64,000 bases of DNA from Pontiellaceae bacterium B12227 (GCA_029432775.1 JAROAZ010000007.1:169137-233136), one strand, 5' to 3'; shown: positions 44,905 through 56,500, counted from the first letter of the stretch. Translations and numbers: made by a program. Notes: generated from the sequence alone by a model not told the origin.

Positions 44905-46968
44905 TTATCGACGGCGGTTTTTCAGCAAAACAACCAGTAGCCCCAGGAACGCGAGACCGCCGATGATGATGTAATACGACCTTGGGTTTCCAGTCTCTTC
45001 CGCCAATGTTGTGTCCGTCATATCCTCAGCTGGTTTTTCATCCGGCACCGGCTTTTCAATCTGTTGTACACGGTCAGCAGTCCCGGCAACATTGGACTCT
45101 ACAGGAATTTCCACTAAAGGATCCGAATCGCCCGATTCCGTTTCCCTAATGGTGATACGGTCCAGGATATAGGCGACATCTTTGCCAAGCACCGTCACCT
45201 TCATCTGCTGAACACCCTGCTCCAGCGGAATACCATCGGCAACCGTGTAGGTTTCCCATTGCTCGGCCATAGGCAAAGTCGCGGCTTTCGTTACCGGTTT
45301 CTCCTGAAAATCAAAACGGATTTGCCCCTCTTCACGTGCCAGGTAACGAACGCCAAGGTCATAGTTTCCAGACCTTGGAACATAGACGGTATAGGTCAGC
45401 CACTCGCCATTGGCCAACTGACTCAACGCATGCCCTCCGTCGGGCAGTTTTACGACATCCACATCATCGTTGCGGTAGGCTTTATTCCTATTTCCTTTAG
45501 TCGTATCGAAATAGGTGCGGCCGTTTCCAATGTCTGGAAAATAGTCATAGTTTTCTGCTTCTATTGTCGTCGGCAGCACATGCATATCAAAAACGGGCAC
45601 GCCGTTTTCAAAACCGCTTATGGGATCACCTGCACAGCCCGGCGGCCGATGAAACGTCAGTCCGCCCCAGCCGGGATGGTCGGTATTCCAGCCGTTGCCT
45701 TCAAGTTCGACCAGGTCCAGCGAGCGTTTGGTCCAGACCGCTTGGTCGCCCTGCCCCATCCGGACATTAAAATGAGCCCACCCCTGCTCATAAATGGGAC
45801 GGTGCTCGACGAACTTACCGCGACTTAAGCGTTCGTGATCCCCTTCAAAATAGGGACAGATGGCTTTGGAAAACCATCGCCCGGTCCGATCTTTTCGCTG
45901 GATAAACTCCCCCGACTCCACCGTCGGCTCCCACGGCTTGGGCTGATCAGAATAGGACTTGATGAACGAGGTGTTGTAACGCGCCGAATACTCAAAGGCC
46001 TTGAGCAGCCGGTTATCCAGATAGTTCCAGGCCGGATCGCCTTGGTTCCAGGCCACTTCAGCCAGCATTTGGAAAATGCTCAAGCCAAAATAGGAATGCT
46101 GTTGATCGCGGGAGCTTTCCTGGCACTGCCCGTTTTCCCAAAAATAGTTAGCCAGCGTACCGTTGTATCCATAATCTTCCTTGCGCGTCTCCCGCTTATG
46201 TTTATAGACCGTATGATACGGGGTATCGCTAGCCTCCGTCGTTGACACTCCGGGGCCCGAGGTATACGACAGGTCATCCGGCCGATGCGGCAGCCCTTTG
46301 TAATAATTCAGCGCACGGTCAAACATGATTTCATTATCGAGGAACACCGCCATGGAAATCATGGCCCGGAAGGCAATCGCATCCTGGTTTCCATGCCGGT
46401 CAGGATCACCATTCAGAATGTTCCAGTAAAAGGATTTGTCTCCCTCCGGGATCTTCCTCGTAGAGTAGCCTGGAGAAACCAGCATGGCCTTGAACTTTTC
46501 GATGTCATCCGCCGCCCAGCCGTCGTAGGTGCTTCTGATAATTTCCGCACCCTCAATCATTTTCCAGGGACGATTGCCCGAATTCAACGCGAAGCCACTT
46601 GTGCGGGTGAGGTTCTGCCAGGCGTTGAAAATCTCCACACACTTTTCTGCGTGGCGCTCATCGCCAGTGATATACCACATGAGTGCATTCAGATAGGCGG
46701 CGGTTGTGTCTGAAATAAAGGCACCTTTATTAGGACCAGTGTCGGTCATCGACAGATCGCCACGCACCTCATAGTCAAACCGGGCCTTGGGAAATTCCTT
46801 CAATTGCTTGAACGTCGACCAGTACGGTTCCGCCTTCGTTTCCACCATGTATTTCATCCGATCCAGATCAGATTTTTTATGCAGACAACCCGGATGCACA
46901 AACGTGCGCTCCGCCATCACGGCAGGCATCACCGCGACCATTAAGAGTAAAAAAATATACTTCATCAT
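44905..46968 (-). CDS. Alginate-lyase-fold protein with CBM6-like domain and C-terminal membrane anchor
   Basis: An exported 687-aa protein. After the signal peptide (to about 18) an (alpha/alpha) toroid of the alginate_lyase type fills about 20-440 (RTFVHPGCLHKKSDLDRMK, YITGDERHAEKCVEIFNAW, NRPWKMIEGAEIIR). A CBM6-like beta-sandwich follows (about 465-600, TTIEAENYDYF and NGEWLTYTVYV). A Pro/Glu-rich stalk leads to a C-terminal signal of EETGNP, one helix (YYIIIGGLAFLGLLVVLL) and KNRRR. Such lyases cleave uronic-acid-containing chains; the exact substrate is not known. The start lies one base after the upstream sulfatase stop. Confidence 0.83.
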   Translation of the reverse strand: MMKYIFLLLMVAVMPAVMAERTFVHPGCLHKKSDLDRMKYMVETKAEPYWSTFKQLKEFPKARFDYEVRGDLSMTDTGPNKGAFISDTTAAYLNALMWYITGDERHAEKCVEIFNAWQNLTRTSGFALNSGNRPWKMIEGAEIIRSTYDGWAADDIEKFKAMLVSPGYSTRKIPEGDKSFYWNILNGDPDRHGNQDAIAFRAMISMAVFLDNEIMFDRALNYYKGLPHRPDDLSYTSGPGVSTTEASDTPYHTVYKHKRETRKEDYGYNGTLANYFWENGQCQESSRDQQHSYFGLSIFQMLAEVAWNQGDPAWNYLDNRLLKAFEYSARYNTSFIKSYSDQPKPWEPTVESGEFIQRKDRTGRWFSKAICPYFEGDHERLSRGKFVEHRPIYEQGWAHFNVRMGQGDQAVWTKRSLDLVELEGNGWNTDHPGWGGLTFHRPPGCAGDPISGFENGVPVFDMHVLPTTIEAENYDYFPDIGNGRTYFDTTKGNRNKAYRNDDVDVVKLPDGGHALSQLANGEWLTYTVYVPRSGNYDLGVRYLAREEGQIRFDFQEKPVTKAATLPMAEQWETYTVADGIPLEQGVQQMKVTVLGKDVAYILDRITIRETESGDSDPLVEIPVESNVAGTADRVQQIEKPVPDEKPAEDMTDTTLAEETGNPRSYYIIIGGLAFLGLLVVLLKNRRR

Positions 46969-46969
46969 A

Positions 46970-48376
46970 CTACGATTCTGCTCTCCAAACATAAGAGTCC
47001 TGAACCAGCTCCCGGTACTGCACTTCCAGGCGTTGTTTAAGTTCTTCAACCTTTTCCGGATGCGATCTGCTTAGGTCATTCGCCTCGCCGACATCTTCAC
47101 GCAGATTGAAGATCTGAAAATCGGACAGCGTTGCAGCCTTAATCAGCTCTTCGTTCGCGGAAGTAATCCCTCGGTATTTATCGACACTCAACTTCGCCAA
47201 AATTTTCCAGTCGCCGTCGCGCATCGCAACCCGTCGCTCATTGATCGCGTGATAATAGATCCAGAGCAACGGCTTTTCGCGGACGATCGGTTTATTCGCC
47301 AAAGCCGGCTCGAAGCTGGTGCCATCCAGTTGCAGATCGACCGGAGGTGCTGTTCCGGCCAGCTCGCAAAAGGTCGGAAAGAAATCCAGCGCCGACACCA
47401 CTTGATCACTCACCTGCCCCGCCTTGATGCGGGCAGGCCAACGCATGATTCCCGGAACGCGAACCCCGCCCTCTGTCGTCCAGACCTTCATGCCCCGTAG
47501 CGGCGTGGCGCGGCCATAGGATCGGGTTTCGTGCGCAAAACGCAGCAGCTCTTCCGGACCATTATCCGAGGTGAAAAGCACTAACGTGTTGGCGTCGATG
47601 TCCAACGCCTTCAACGTCGTCATCAGTTTCCCGACTGCTGCGTCCATATTCGCGACATTGGCAAAATACTGGGCTTCGTCCTCATTCCGGGCTGTATCTT
47701 TATAGGCATTCACCAAGTCCAATGGCGAGGCAACCGGTTCATGTGGTTCGTGAAACGTCACATACATAAAGAACGGTTGTTCCGGATCCTGCTTGTGGTG
47801 CGTCGACAACCAGTCCAGTGCTTCATCCATAACCAACTGGCAGCTGAACCCTTCCAGCGGGCCGACCTCCGTACCGTTCCGGACAAAGTTTACGGGATTT
47901 TCATGGGAAGGCGCCGCGTTGTTATGGGTTGCAAACCAATGATCAAACCCTGCATCACCCGGCTGGGGTTGTTCCGGAGAATTAAACATTCCATTGCAGT
48001 GCCATTTCCCGGACATGCAGGTGGCATAGCCGGCCTGCTTCAACAACCGGGGAATGGTCACTTCCGAGGCCCGCATATGAATCTGTTTTCCGTTGGGAAT
48101 CCACTCATAAATTCCGGCCCGGTTCGGATTCCGACCGGTCAGCAGTCCAACCCGGGAAGGCGAACAGACCGCCGCTGTGGAATAGAAATCCGTAAAACGC
48201 ATTCCTTCCGCCGCCATCAGGTTCAAATGGGGCGTTTTGATCTGCGGATGCCCATAGCATTCCAGATCGCCATACCCCAGATCGTCACACAGCACCACCA
48301 CAATATTGGGCCGGGTGGATTCCGCACCAACCGCCCCCGCCAACAACAACATTCCTGCCGCAATTATTTTTCTCAC
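46970..48376 (-). CDS. S1-family sulfatase (CSPSR type)
   Basis: A 468-aa exported sulfatase. A GTG at 48376 with AAGGA eight bases upstream starts a clean signal peptide (MRKIIAAGMLLLAGAVGAES); frames further upstream only add a basic tail. NIVVVLCDDLGYGDLECYG gives the metal Asp pair, and the formylglycine Cys71 is in C-S-P-S-R-V-G-L-L-T-G-R. SGKWHCNG (Cys in place of Leu) and TSDNGPEELLRFA follow, and the C-terminal lobe is normal. It is translationally linked to the lyase-fold gene. Confidence 0.93.
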   Translation of the reverse strand: MRKIIAAGMLLLAGAVGAESTRPNIVVVLCDDLGYGDLECYGHPQIKTPHLNLMAAEGMRFTDFYSTAAVCSPSRVGLLTGRNPNRAGIYEWIPNGKQIHMRASEVTIPRLLKQAGYATCMSGKWHCNGMFNSPEQPQPGDAGFDHWFATHNNAAPSHENPVNFVRNGTEVGPLEGFSCQLVMDEALDWLSTHHKQDPEQPFFMYVTFHEPHEPVASPLDLVNAYKDTARNEDEAQYFANVANMDAAVGKLMTTLKALDIDANTLVLFTSDNGPEELLRFAHETRSYGRATPLRGMKVWTTEGGVRVPGIMRWPARIKAGQVSDQVVSALDFFPTFCELAGTAPPVDLQLDGTSFEPALANKPIVREKPLLWIYYHAINERRVAMRDGDWKILAKLSVDKYRGITSANEELIKAATLSDFQIFNLREDVGEANDLSRSHPEKVEELKQRLEVQYRELVQDSYVWRAES

Positions 48377-48449
48377 CGCTATATTCCTTCTGGTTTTTCT
48401 GGAATCACATCCTCTATTCATACCGACCTGGCGGGATTGTTCAACCCTG

Positions 48450-51400
48450 TTAGTCCTGATGTAGGTGAATGGTTGCATTTCCGAATTGTTTTGGCTCCGT
48501 GCTTATCAGATATGGTGATTGAATGGAGATCGTGGATGTTCCGTCTCCATTGTTCTGGCGGCCAACAAAGTTGGTGGCCGGAGTCCAGCTGAACAGGTTG
48601 GTCGAAAAACTGTACTGGAGAGCTGCATCATTGGCACCGAGATTAAGGTGGACGTTCATAATGAAGGCATCGAAAATCAGCTTAACGGTTGGTTCTCCAG
48701 ACAGGGCGTAGGCATTTAAATCACCGCCGCTATAGGGAACCGCATCCGTGAATCCCGGATTGCCACCAGCGACTGTACTGGATCGCCAAGCAAGAGGTTG
48801 CGATGCATCGCCGCCGCCGAATACGAGACTGTAACCTGCACCGTCCGCACTCTCCGGCCAGGGAAGGTCGTCCGAATAAGTAAAGTCCGCGATGGGAATT
48901 CCATTCGCGGCCTCCAGCAGGACACGTTCCCCGCTGTTATCAAACTTACCGGTGTATTCGCCGGCGATCATGACCAAGTTGGTTCCATAGCGGAACTCAA
49001 ACGCGTCCTGATTGGCAACAATAATCAGTCGCTCACCCGGCTCCAGCAGCGTTCCCGAAGGAACAATATAGGTAATCCCCTTGGTAAACTGGATGTTGGT
49101 CAGATCAATATCAGCGGTGCCGACATTGCAAAGCTCCACGAACTCAAAGTCGTCATCGTCGTTAAAACCGGCGGCGATTTCCGAGGGCGAAGCATCGGCG
49201 GGATGGTAGTGAAGCTCGCTGATGATGGTGTTGTCCGCGCTGGCAAGATCCACAGCACTGGCATTGGTGACCGTGATGCTGTCGCTCCCCACGTCGACCC
49301 CGCGATGATTCAAAGCCGTCAGGGTCAGCTCATTGGCGCCGATGGCAATGGGAACCGTAATCTTCCAACGGTTGGAACTGCTCCATTCGACCGGGGTTTC
49401 GATGCCGTTGACGGCAATGGAAAAGACATCCACCCAGCCGATGCCCTCCAGGTCAACGGCACTGTCTTCCTCGGAAAGATCAGCGCCGCCGTTAGACGTG
49501 ATCTCGAAGGAGACCGAACTCGGCAACGACGCAATACAGGTCGCCGCGCGGTCGTCTATATAAGCCATTTTATTGTTTTCTGTGGTTCCGAGGATGGTTT
49601 TAAAATGGGTGGCCCAGGAGGTGGCATAGGTGCTGTTTATGGTGGTTTCATTAAGATCTTTGAGATGCCCGTCAAACAGGCGCCGGTATTCGGGAATATC
49701 GAACATTTTCGCAACGGAGACGGGATTCCCGGTCCTTAGATGGACGGTCGGAATAACTGATGTACCGATGCTCAACCCGAAAGCACGGTCCATATCCCAC
49801 TGCACAATCATGATTTTCTGATCGGTGGGACGGACAAAAAACCTAAAGTTATGTTCCCAATAGCGGGTATACACATCATCCGTTCCGTTGAGCGACATCA
49901 TGGCTAACGTGCGCATCCACTGGTCGACATCAATAAGCGGGTCGAGTGCCGCCTTGAGCTCAGCACCGCTGAGCTCCATGGCCTGATTGAGTTCAATCAG
50001 TCTGGAATAGTCGTCCCGGTCCCGGGCACTGCGGATCTCGAATCCCCATCGGTAGGGTTCCTTATCGTCCCCGCGGTCTTCCAGGTCATACGCCCCGTTG
50101 GTATGATTGTAAGGTCGTCCAACTTTATAGCTCTCGGGGTCGCCGTCCGTGGTCGTATTGGGGCTGTAGTGCAGCTCCAGGTTAAACAGCACTCCGGACT
50201 CGTCAGCATCCGGAAACAGACCATCCCAGTAGGTCTTCGTATGCCGCGTCATATAGAGCAGGCCGATCGCATTATGGCTTGGATCCGGAGCCATAATTTT
50301 TGCTACATCATCGTACGACGAGTGATAGTCGCCCCCCGCCCGGTTATAAAGATGCTTAGCCAGAGTTTGCTTATACCCACCGCTGCGTTCAACGGAAATC
50401 GATTGGTGGACACCACGGAACAGCTGATCGGGCTGAAAGGCAATATTAAAACCGTGCCCTCCCGTGTAGCGGCCGTTGGCGCTGGCTTTCAGGCGAAGCT
50501 TCGCGTCGTAATAGACCGTAGTTTCATCCTCAATAACGGTGACGGGCATTCGGTGATTACTCATCCGGTTCCAGTTCAGGAACAAATAATCCCAATCGTC
50601 CCCGGACATCACGATGCGGAAATTGTGGCGCAGGCCGGTGGTATCAGCGGCTCCATCCTCCACTTTATACAGCGCCCCGCCCTTTTCCGCCGCAACCGGG
50701 AAAAAGGACTCGGCCCCCAACGCATCCTCTCCCCGCACATAAAAACGGACAATGCTGCTCGCACTTTGGCCGGGAATGGTTCCGGAATAACGCCCGCTTC
50801 CGTCCGGGGACATGGCCACGCTTTGGAAGGTTCCGTCATCGATGGAATAATAGAGCGTCAGACTGCTGATGCCATCGGGGTCGGCAGCGTCCACACCGAG
50901 GGTGACGGCCTCACCGGCCGCCGGAACCACAGGACTATGCGATAGGTTGCAGAGATCAGGCCCGGCGTTGATTACCGCGGCCGTATTCTCAACACCCGGC
51001 GTGCCCCAGACCTCAGGAATATCCAGCACGCTTGTTTTTTGAAGATAGTTAAAATAGAGCCGCGTATTGACCATGCTCATACCGCTGAGCCATTTGGCAC
51101 GGAAGCTGATCCGATAACTATTGCCCGGAACAATGGGTTTGCTGTCCGCAAACGTGGTCTCCAGTTTATCGTCGTTTCTTTTGGTGGGGCCGGTCGCCAC
51201 CACATGCAGGCACTGGTTTCCGGCATCATCAGGATCCACCACAACAACGGTTTTTCCATGCGAACCGTGCGTTCCGAGAGCACGCCACTTTTCGGCGCCC
51301 GCACCGACGGCATCCCCTTCAAAACTGCCGTTCTGGATACACTCGACCGAGTCGTTTTCGATCACACTGACGTCGTCGATCAAGAACTCACCCTCATCGA

Positions 51401-53504
51401 GCAGACCCACAATAAAATCATAGTAGACGTCGTGGCCGATCCCGTCATCCACTGCGATGCCTTTGTAGGTAATCGTTTGCCAACCGCTGCGCACGGATTC
51501 ATCGCTCGGAGCCCACGCCCCGGCCAGCGCGTTATCGGAATCGGGGTCGCGCAGCTCCAGGCTCGAACCGCCGCCATCCGCCGCCGAGTGCCATTTCCCG
51601 GAATCATAATACCGCACTTCGTCCGCCACATTGCCGGACGCATCAACCAGGGTAATCTCTTCGCCCGCATTGGCCAGCCGTCCGGAATAATCACCCAGAA
51701 CCGCGATGCCCGGATGCTTGAGCGCCAGCGCCGAGGCATCCTTCGCCACCACCAGGTATCCACCAGGCGGAATGGTGGTATGTTCGGAAAAATCGTAGCC
51801 GATGCCGCCGTCGAGCTCCCAGCCCGTGAGATCGACTGTCTCCGAACTCCGGTTAAACAGCTCCACCCACTCTTCCTCGCGTTCCGCAAAAGGAATTTCC
51901 GGTGAAATGATTTCTTCGGACCCATTCAAAATCACCTGGGCCCCGAACACAATGTCGCTGCTGGTGGATATTCGTTGATGAACCTCGACCGACAGGCGGT
52001 TCGTACCCGCCAAGATATCCGGATCCGAAACGGTCAGTGAATTCAAGGCGGCATTCCCCACGGCCACACTGGAAGGAGTCGTGGCGGTCACACTTCCGTT
52101 TGTCATGTTAAAGCGCCCGACCTCAACCCCGTTAAGATAAAAAACAGCACCGTCATCAATGTAATGATTGATCACCATCTCCGTCACCGTGCCAGTGCCG
52201 CTGTGGACAAAATCGGTTTCGAAATAATAAGTAATCTGATCCGTCAAGGTGATTGTTGTGATCAGCGGTTCGCCCATCGCGGAGTTTTCAACCCCGAGCA
52301 GGCCCGGCCCGCTCGCCCAGCTGGAGCCGTCCACGGGGTGTACCGTGGCCGCCCAACCCGCAGGCAGCCCGGCCGTGCCGGCATCGAGGTTGTAGCGCCA
52401 CTCGGAGTCATAATCCAGCACCTGAACCGTGGTGTCGCCAGAAGTAACCGCCGGAACGGAACGCTGCGACGGTGCGTGGTATAAAATCTCATTGATCACA
52501 ATGCGGTCGTCCAGGTCAAACTGGTTTGCATTCCCGAAGGAGGAAGTGACAGGACGCATCCAGGCCCCGCTTCCGTCCGGGTTCCGCGCCGTTGCTCCAT
52601 CATCCACCCGCGCGGTGTCAACGAGCGTGCTCTTGCCGGAATTATAGAGAAACAGCCGGTTGTTATCCTCAGGCGTAAACCCCACTGTTGCAGCATCCAG
52701 AACAAGGTATGCACCTGCCGGCAGAGAACTTACCGGAAAAATATAATCTGCATGCAGCGGGTTGGACGATCCAATCACCCAATCGGTCAGCGAAACGGAT
52801 GAAGGGCCATAATTCATGATTTCAATTTGAAAGACCGCGGCGGTGGCAGCGCAGAGCTCATTAAAGGCAATGGTTGGCCGTGCTGAAAACGTATTGACGC
52901 TTCCGGGCGTGCCATATGGCTGCGTGCTGACCCGCCAGTTTCCCGCTTCGGCCGTCCCGGTTGCGGGATCTATTTTTGCCAGGCTGAATCCGGAGCCGTC
53001 CGGCCCCAGCGGCCATGGCGCAGTGTCTTCATAGTTCAGCTCATCCATGATGCGGCGTGCTTGAAGCTCCGCCGTCGCACTTCCCGCTGAACCCGTTCCT
53101 CCCGGCAGGGTTCGAAAAGAGCGGTTGTTGTTGTACAAAATGACGGGATCGCCCGAGTTCGATAAATCCCGGTCGTAGGGCCCCAACGCCCCGCTGTATC
53201 CTGTGGCAGCCTCCAGCGCGCCGGGATCTTTTGCGACAACCAGATAGCTGCGGGCCCCGATCACCGTTCCTTCGGGAAAATCAAAATTGATGTCGCCGTC
53301 GATGCGCCAGTTCGATAGTTCAACGTCAACCGCCAACTGATTATACAGCTCGATGTATTCAACGTCCGTGTTGTCATCAGCAGGGTGGTAGTGCGCCTCA
53401 TTAAAAACCACGACACTATCTGCCGCAAAAACAGCCAACTGCCCCCCTGCCATAAGGGCAGCGATCAACGAGAAAATTCTATGGAATGGCTGACTGGATT
53501 TCAT
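48450..53504 (-). CDS. Giant secreted lamin-tail-domain / CotH-kinase-like protein
   Basis: About 1684 residues with a signal peptide to about 29. Lamin-tail domains (LTD) are visible at about 31-180 (VVFNEAHYHPADDNTDVEYIE-type opening), 205-310, 330-660 (interrupted by a galactose-binding-like insert) and 1430-1560 (IISELHYHPADASPSE). A CotH-like kinase domain fills about 970-1330, with KLRLKASANGRY, the Asp-rich LEDRGDDKEPYRW and IVQWDMDRAFG. In spore formers CotH phosphorylates coat proteins; in PVC secretomes the role is unknown, and surface protein phosphorylation or structural assembly are possibilities. AGGA lies nine bases before the ATG. An exact palindrome copy lies at 49363. Confidence 0.88.
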   Translation of the reverse strand: MKSSQPFHRIFSLIAALMAGGQLAVFAADSVVVFNEAHYHPADDNTDVEYIELYNQLAVDVELSNWRIDGDINFDFPEGTVIGARSYLVVAKDPGALEAATGYSGALGPYDRDLSNSGDPVILYNNNRSFRTLPGGTGSAGSATAELQARRIMDELNYEDTAPWPLGPDGSGFSLAKIDPATGTAEAGNWRVSTQPYGTPGSVNTFSARPTIAFNELCAATAAVFQIEIMNYGPSSVSLTDWVIGSSNPLHADYIFPVSSLPAGAYLVLDAATVGFTPEDNNRLFLYNSGKSTLVDTARVDDGATARNPDGSGAWMRPVTSSFGNANQFDLDDRIVINEILYHAPSQRSVPAVTSGDTTVQVLDYDSEWRYNLDAGTAGLPAGWAATVHPVDGSSWASGPGLLGVENSAMGEPLITTITLTDQITYYFETDFVHSGTGTVTEMVINHYIDDGAVFYLNGVEVGRFNMTNGSVTATTPSSVAVGNAALNSLTVSDPDILAGTNRLSVEVHQRISTSSDIVFGAQVILNGSEEIISPEIPFAEREEEWVELFNRSSETVDLTGWELDGGIGYDFSEHTTIPPGGYLVVAKDASALALKHPGIAVLGDYSGRLANAGEEITLVDASGNVADEVRYYDSGKWHSAADGGGSSLELRDPDSDNALAGAWAPSDESVRSGWQTITYKGIAVDDGIGHDVYYDFIVGLLDEGEFLIDDVSVIENDSVECIQNGSFEGDAVGAGAEKWRALGTHGSHGKTVVVVDPDDAGNQCLHVVATGPTKRNDDKLETTFADSKPIVPGNSYRISFRAKWLSGMSMVNTRLYFNYLQKTSVLDIPEVWGTPGVENTAAVINAGPDLCNLSHSPVVPAAGEAVTLGVDAADPDGISSLTLYYSIDDGTFQSVAMSPDGSGRYSGTIPGQSASSIVRFYVRGEDALGAESFFPVAAEKGGALYKVEDGAADTTGLRHNFRIVMSGDDWDYLFLNWNRMSNHRMPVTVIEDETTVYYDAKLRLKASANGRYTGGHGFNIAFQPDQLFRGVHQSISVERSGGYKQTLAKHLYNRAGGDYHSSYDDVAKIMAPDPSHNAIGLLYMTRHTKTYWDGLFPDADESGVLFNLELHYSPNTTTDGDPESYKVGRPYNHTNGAYDLEDRGDDKEPYRWGFEIRSARDRDDYSRLIELNQAMELSGAELKAALDPLIDVDQWMRTLAMMSLNGTDDVYTRYWEHNFRFFVRPTDQKIMIVQWDMDRAFGLSIGTSVIPTVHLRTGNPVSVAKMFDIPEYRRLFDGHLKDLNETTINSTYATSWATHFKTILGTTENNKMAYIDDRAATCIASLPSSVSFEITSNGGADLSEEDSAVDLEGIGWVDVFSIAVNGIETPVEWSSSNRWKITVPIAIGANELTLTALNHRGVDVGSDSITVTNASAVDLASADNTIISELHYHPADASPSEIAAGFNDDDDFEFVELCNVGTADIDLTNIQFTKGITYIVPSGTLLEPGERLIIVANQDAFEFRYGTNLVMIAGEYTGKFDNSGERVLLEAANGIPIADFTYSDDLPWPESADGAGYSLVFGGGDASQPLAWRSSTVAGGNPGFTDAVPYSGGDLNAYALSGEPTVKLIFDAFIMNVHLNLGANDAALQYSFSTNLFSWTPATNFVGRQNNGDGTSTISIQSPYLISTEPKQFGNATIHLHQD

Positions 53505-53524
53505 CAAGCGTGATCCTTTTCCGA

Positions 53525-56500
53525 TTACCGCTCTGCCTTAATGCGGAAGATAGCAGAATTGGTCTCCACCGGAACGGTGCGGTTCCAAACATTGGAAACA
53601 TTGGTTGGCGGCAGGTTCGTGGCAACCACGGTCCAGACCGTGTTGCTCGTCAGGGCGGAACAGGTCTCGATGTACTGCGTGGCCTGCACGCCGCCAACCC
53701 ATGATAGATCCAGCGCAGATCCGTTGATGACCAATGATTCGACCCGCAGCACGGAGTTGGAATCCTGCGGCAACGTGTCGGCACCGTATTCCTCCGAATT
53801 CGAAAGCGCATCCCCGTCCGGGTTGGCGTCATCGCCCCAGACCGTGGATTCAAGGTTGGTCTGCGCCAGCACGGCGGCGCCAAACTGATCGAGCCGCCAT
53901 TTCCGAAGTCCGGAAGCTTCAAGTATATCGACGTCAAAATAGGCATCAACGGTTGAGTCACCTGAAGTTCCGCGAACAAACAGCCCGACCTCATTGGTTA
54001 CCGACGAATCGAACACCGTGTTGGCCGTAAGCGCCGCGCTCCCCACCAGGAAGTCGTTGGTGTTGATAATCGGCAGGAGTTCAAACGCATAGCCCGAACC
54101 ACTGGAAACGCTCAGGTCTCCGATCCAGTCGCCCATGCGGTTGCCCTCTGCAATCGAGCCGGGATCCAATTCCATGCGTAGCGCACCGGAGTCGTTATAG
54201 TCAACCCCGAAACGGGCGAGCGAGGAAACCCCATACATGCCCCACTCCGGCATTCCGCCGGTAGCGATGTCGGTCAGTTCCGTGCGATACATGCCCGGCG
54301 CCGCGGGATCACTGGTCGACACATCGGCATAGAATCGGAAATTCATTCCATCGGCGGCATACTGAATGGTGTGCGTGAGCTCAGCGGGACCGACGCTGCT
54401 GATCATCGAATAGATCCCTTCATAACGGTCCATCCAGATCTGGACTTCATGGCCGCCCTGTTGCACCGGGTCGCCATTGTTCTGCCGGGTGAACGGTCCG
54501 AGCGGATGGTCGGCAATCACCACGCCCATCTTGGTGTTCTGCGGCGTGTTGTTCCATTGGCGCCCTTTGTGGTAGAGCCAGATGTTTCCGTCCTTCACCG
54601 CCAGGCAGGAATCATCCACCCGGAAGCTGTCGAACTTGGAAGTATCCAGAGACGGCACTAAAATGGGGCTCCCCGCATATTTCGTCCACGGCCCGTAGGG
54701 ACTGTCGGAAGAGGCCACGCCGATGCGGAACTTCTGATCTTCCACATAGCCGCTGGTCGACCAATATGCGTCGTTCACGCCCGTATAGTAGAGATAGTAG
54801 CTGCCTTCATGCAGCAGGATGTTCGGCGTAAACGCACTGCCTCCATCCCAGCTGTTCGTGGTGCGCGGAATCGCAACGGGCTGTTCAACCCAATCAAATC
54901 CCGCATTGGTGGAGGTGGCGTGTCCGATCGTCGCGGGACCGTTGGCGGCTCCTTCAGGTTTGGAATACCAAACATGCCAGGTGTCGCCGACCTTGATAAT
55001 ATCACTCGGATCGCGGCGATAGATTCCGGTTTCAGGCCCCACGCCACTGACGGCATCAAAATCGAAGGTGACCTCGGGAACCGGAAAATCGATTTCATAG
55101 CGCCCGATCTTACGGGTTCCATAGACGCCCCAGTCCGGACGACAGCCCAGCGAAGGATCGGTCAGTTCCCAACGGAACAGACCCGGTGCGCCCGGCTCAG
55201 AGCTCGAGATATCAGCGTACTTCGTAAAGTTCAAACCGTCTGGTGCATATTGGATCGTGTAGGTCAGATCCGACGGTCCGACGCCGTTGACCATCGAATA
55301 AATTCCTTCGTTTTCATCCGCCCAGATCTGGACTTCATGTCCGCCGAGCTGCACCGGATCGCCGCCGTTCTGCCGCACAAACGGACCAACACCGTTGGTC
55401 GCAACGGCTACGCCCATCTTCGTTGCCGTTGAGCCCTGCCCCCAGGGTCGGCCTTTGTAATACAGCCAGACGTCACCTCCGCGAACCGCCATACAGGTGT
55501 CGTCCACCCGGAAGCTGTCGAACTTGGTCGTGTCCGTGGACGGAATCAAAATCGGGTTTCCCGCATATTTGGTCCACGGTCCGTAGGGACTGGAGGATGT
55601 CGCCACGCCGATGCGGGTTTTGCCCTCCTCCGCATAATCCTGCGTGAAGCCGGGACCGACCGCCGTGTAGTAGAGATAATAGGTTCCGTCGTGCAACAGA
55701 ATGTTGGGGGTAAAGGTGCTGGTGACATCCCAGTCGTTTGTATTGGAACCGCGCGGAATGGCCTCGCTCTGCTCTATCCAACTGTTCCCGCTGTTGGTGG
55801 AGGTCGCATGCCAAACCGAGGCGTCGTAGCCGGAGGTAATTCCTTCAGCCGCCTTGCTGTACCAGACATGCCAGGTATCGCCCACCTTGATCACATCGCT
55901 GGGATCCCGGCGGGTCAGCGCAGTGGGATCGGTATAGTTGGTCAGCGGAGAATCAGTAAAAGTGAACGTGACCTCCTCCTCCAGCGTGGTCGTCGTGGTA
56001 ATGGTTTGCGCTTCCGTTCGCTGGACGCCGTTGCTATCGGCCACCAAGGTGAACGTATCGCCGGAGGTATAGGTGATATCAACCGTGCCCTGAAGTCCGG
56101 AGACTCCGGCAACCGGCTGATCCGCCGCATCAAGGATGCTCACCGACGTTGCATTCGAGACCGACCAGGCCGCTTTCCCCAGCCCTTCCGTTTCCGTGTG
56201 GGCCACGACGAAGTATTCGATATCCGGCGCCGTTGGAAAACCCCCACCAGAAGCATCATCGAAGGTTACACCCACCAGACTGGCCCCCTGCGAACTCAGT
56301 CGCTGCTGCCCCTCTATGGTAAAATTGCCGCTCGTTTCGCCGTTCAGATCGATATCAAAGAAGACGAAGTTCGGGTTTCCATTGCCGTTATTCTCCAGCC
56401 CGGTAACCGTTACAGTTGTCGCGCCGTCACTCAAACGGTATCCCGTCGGATCCCAGCGGCCATTCGCCTGCCCCTGCGTGCCGCCAACCAGACCGATTCG

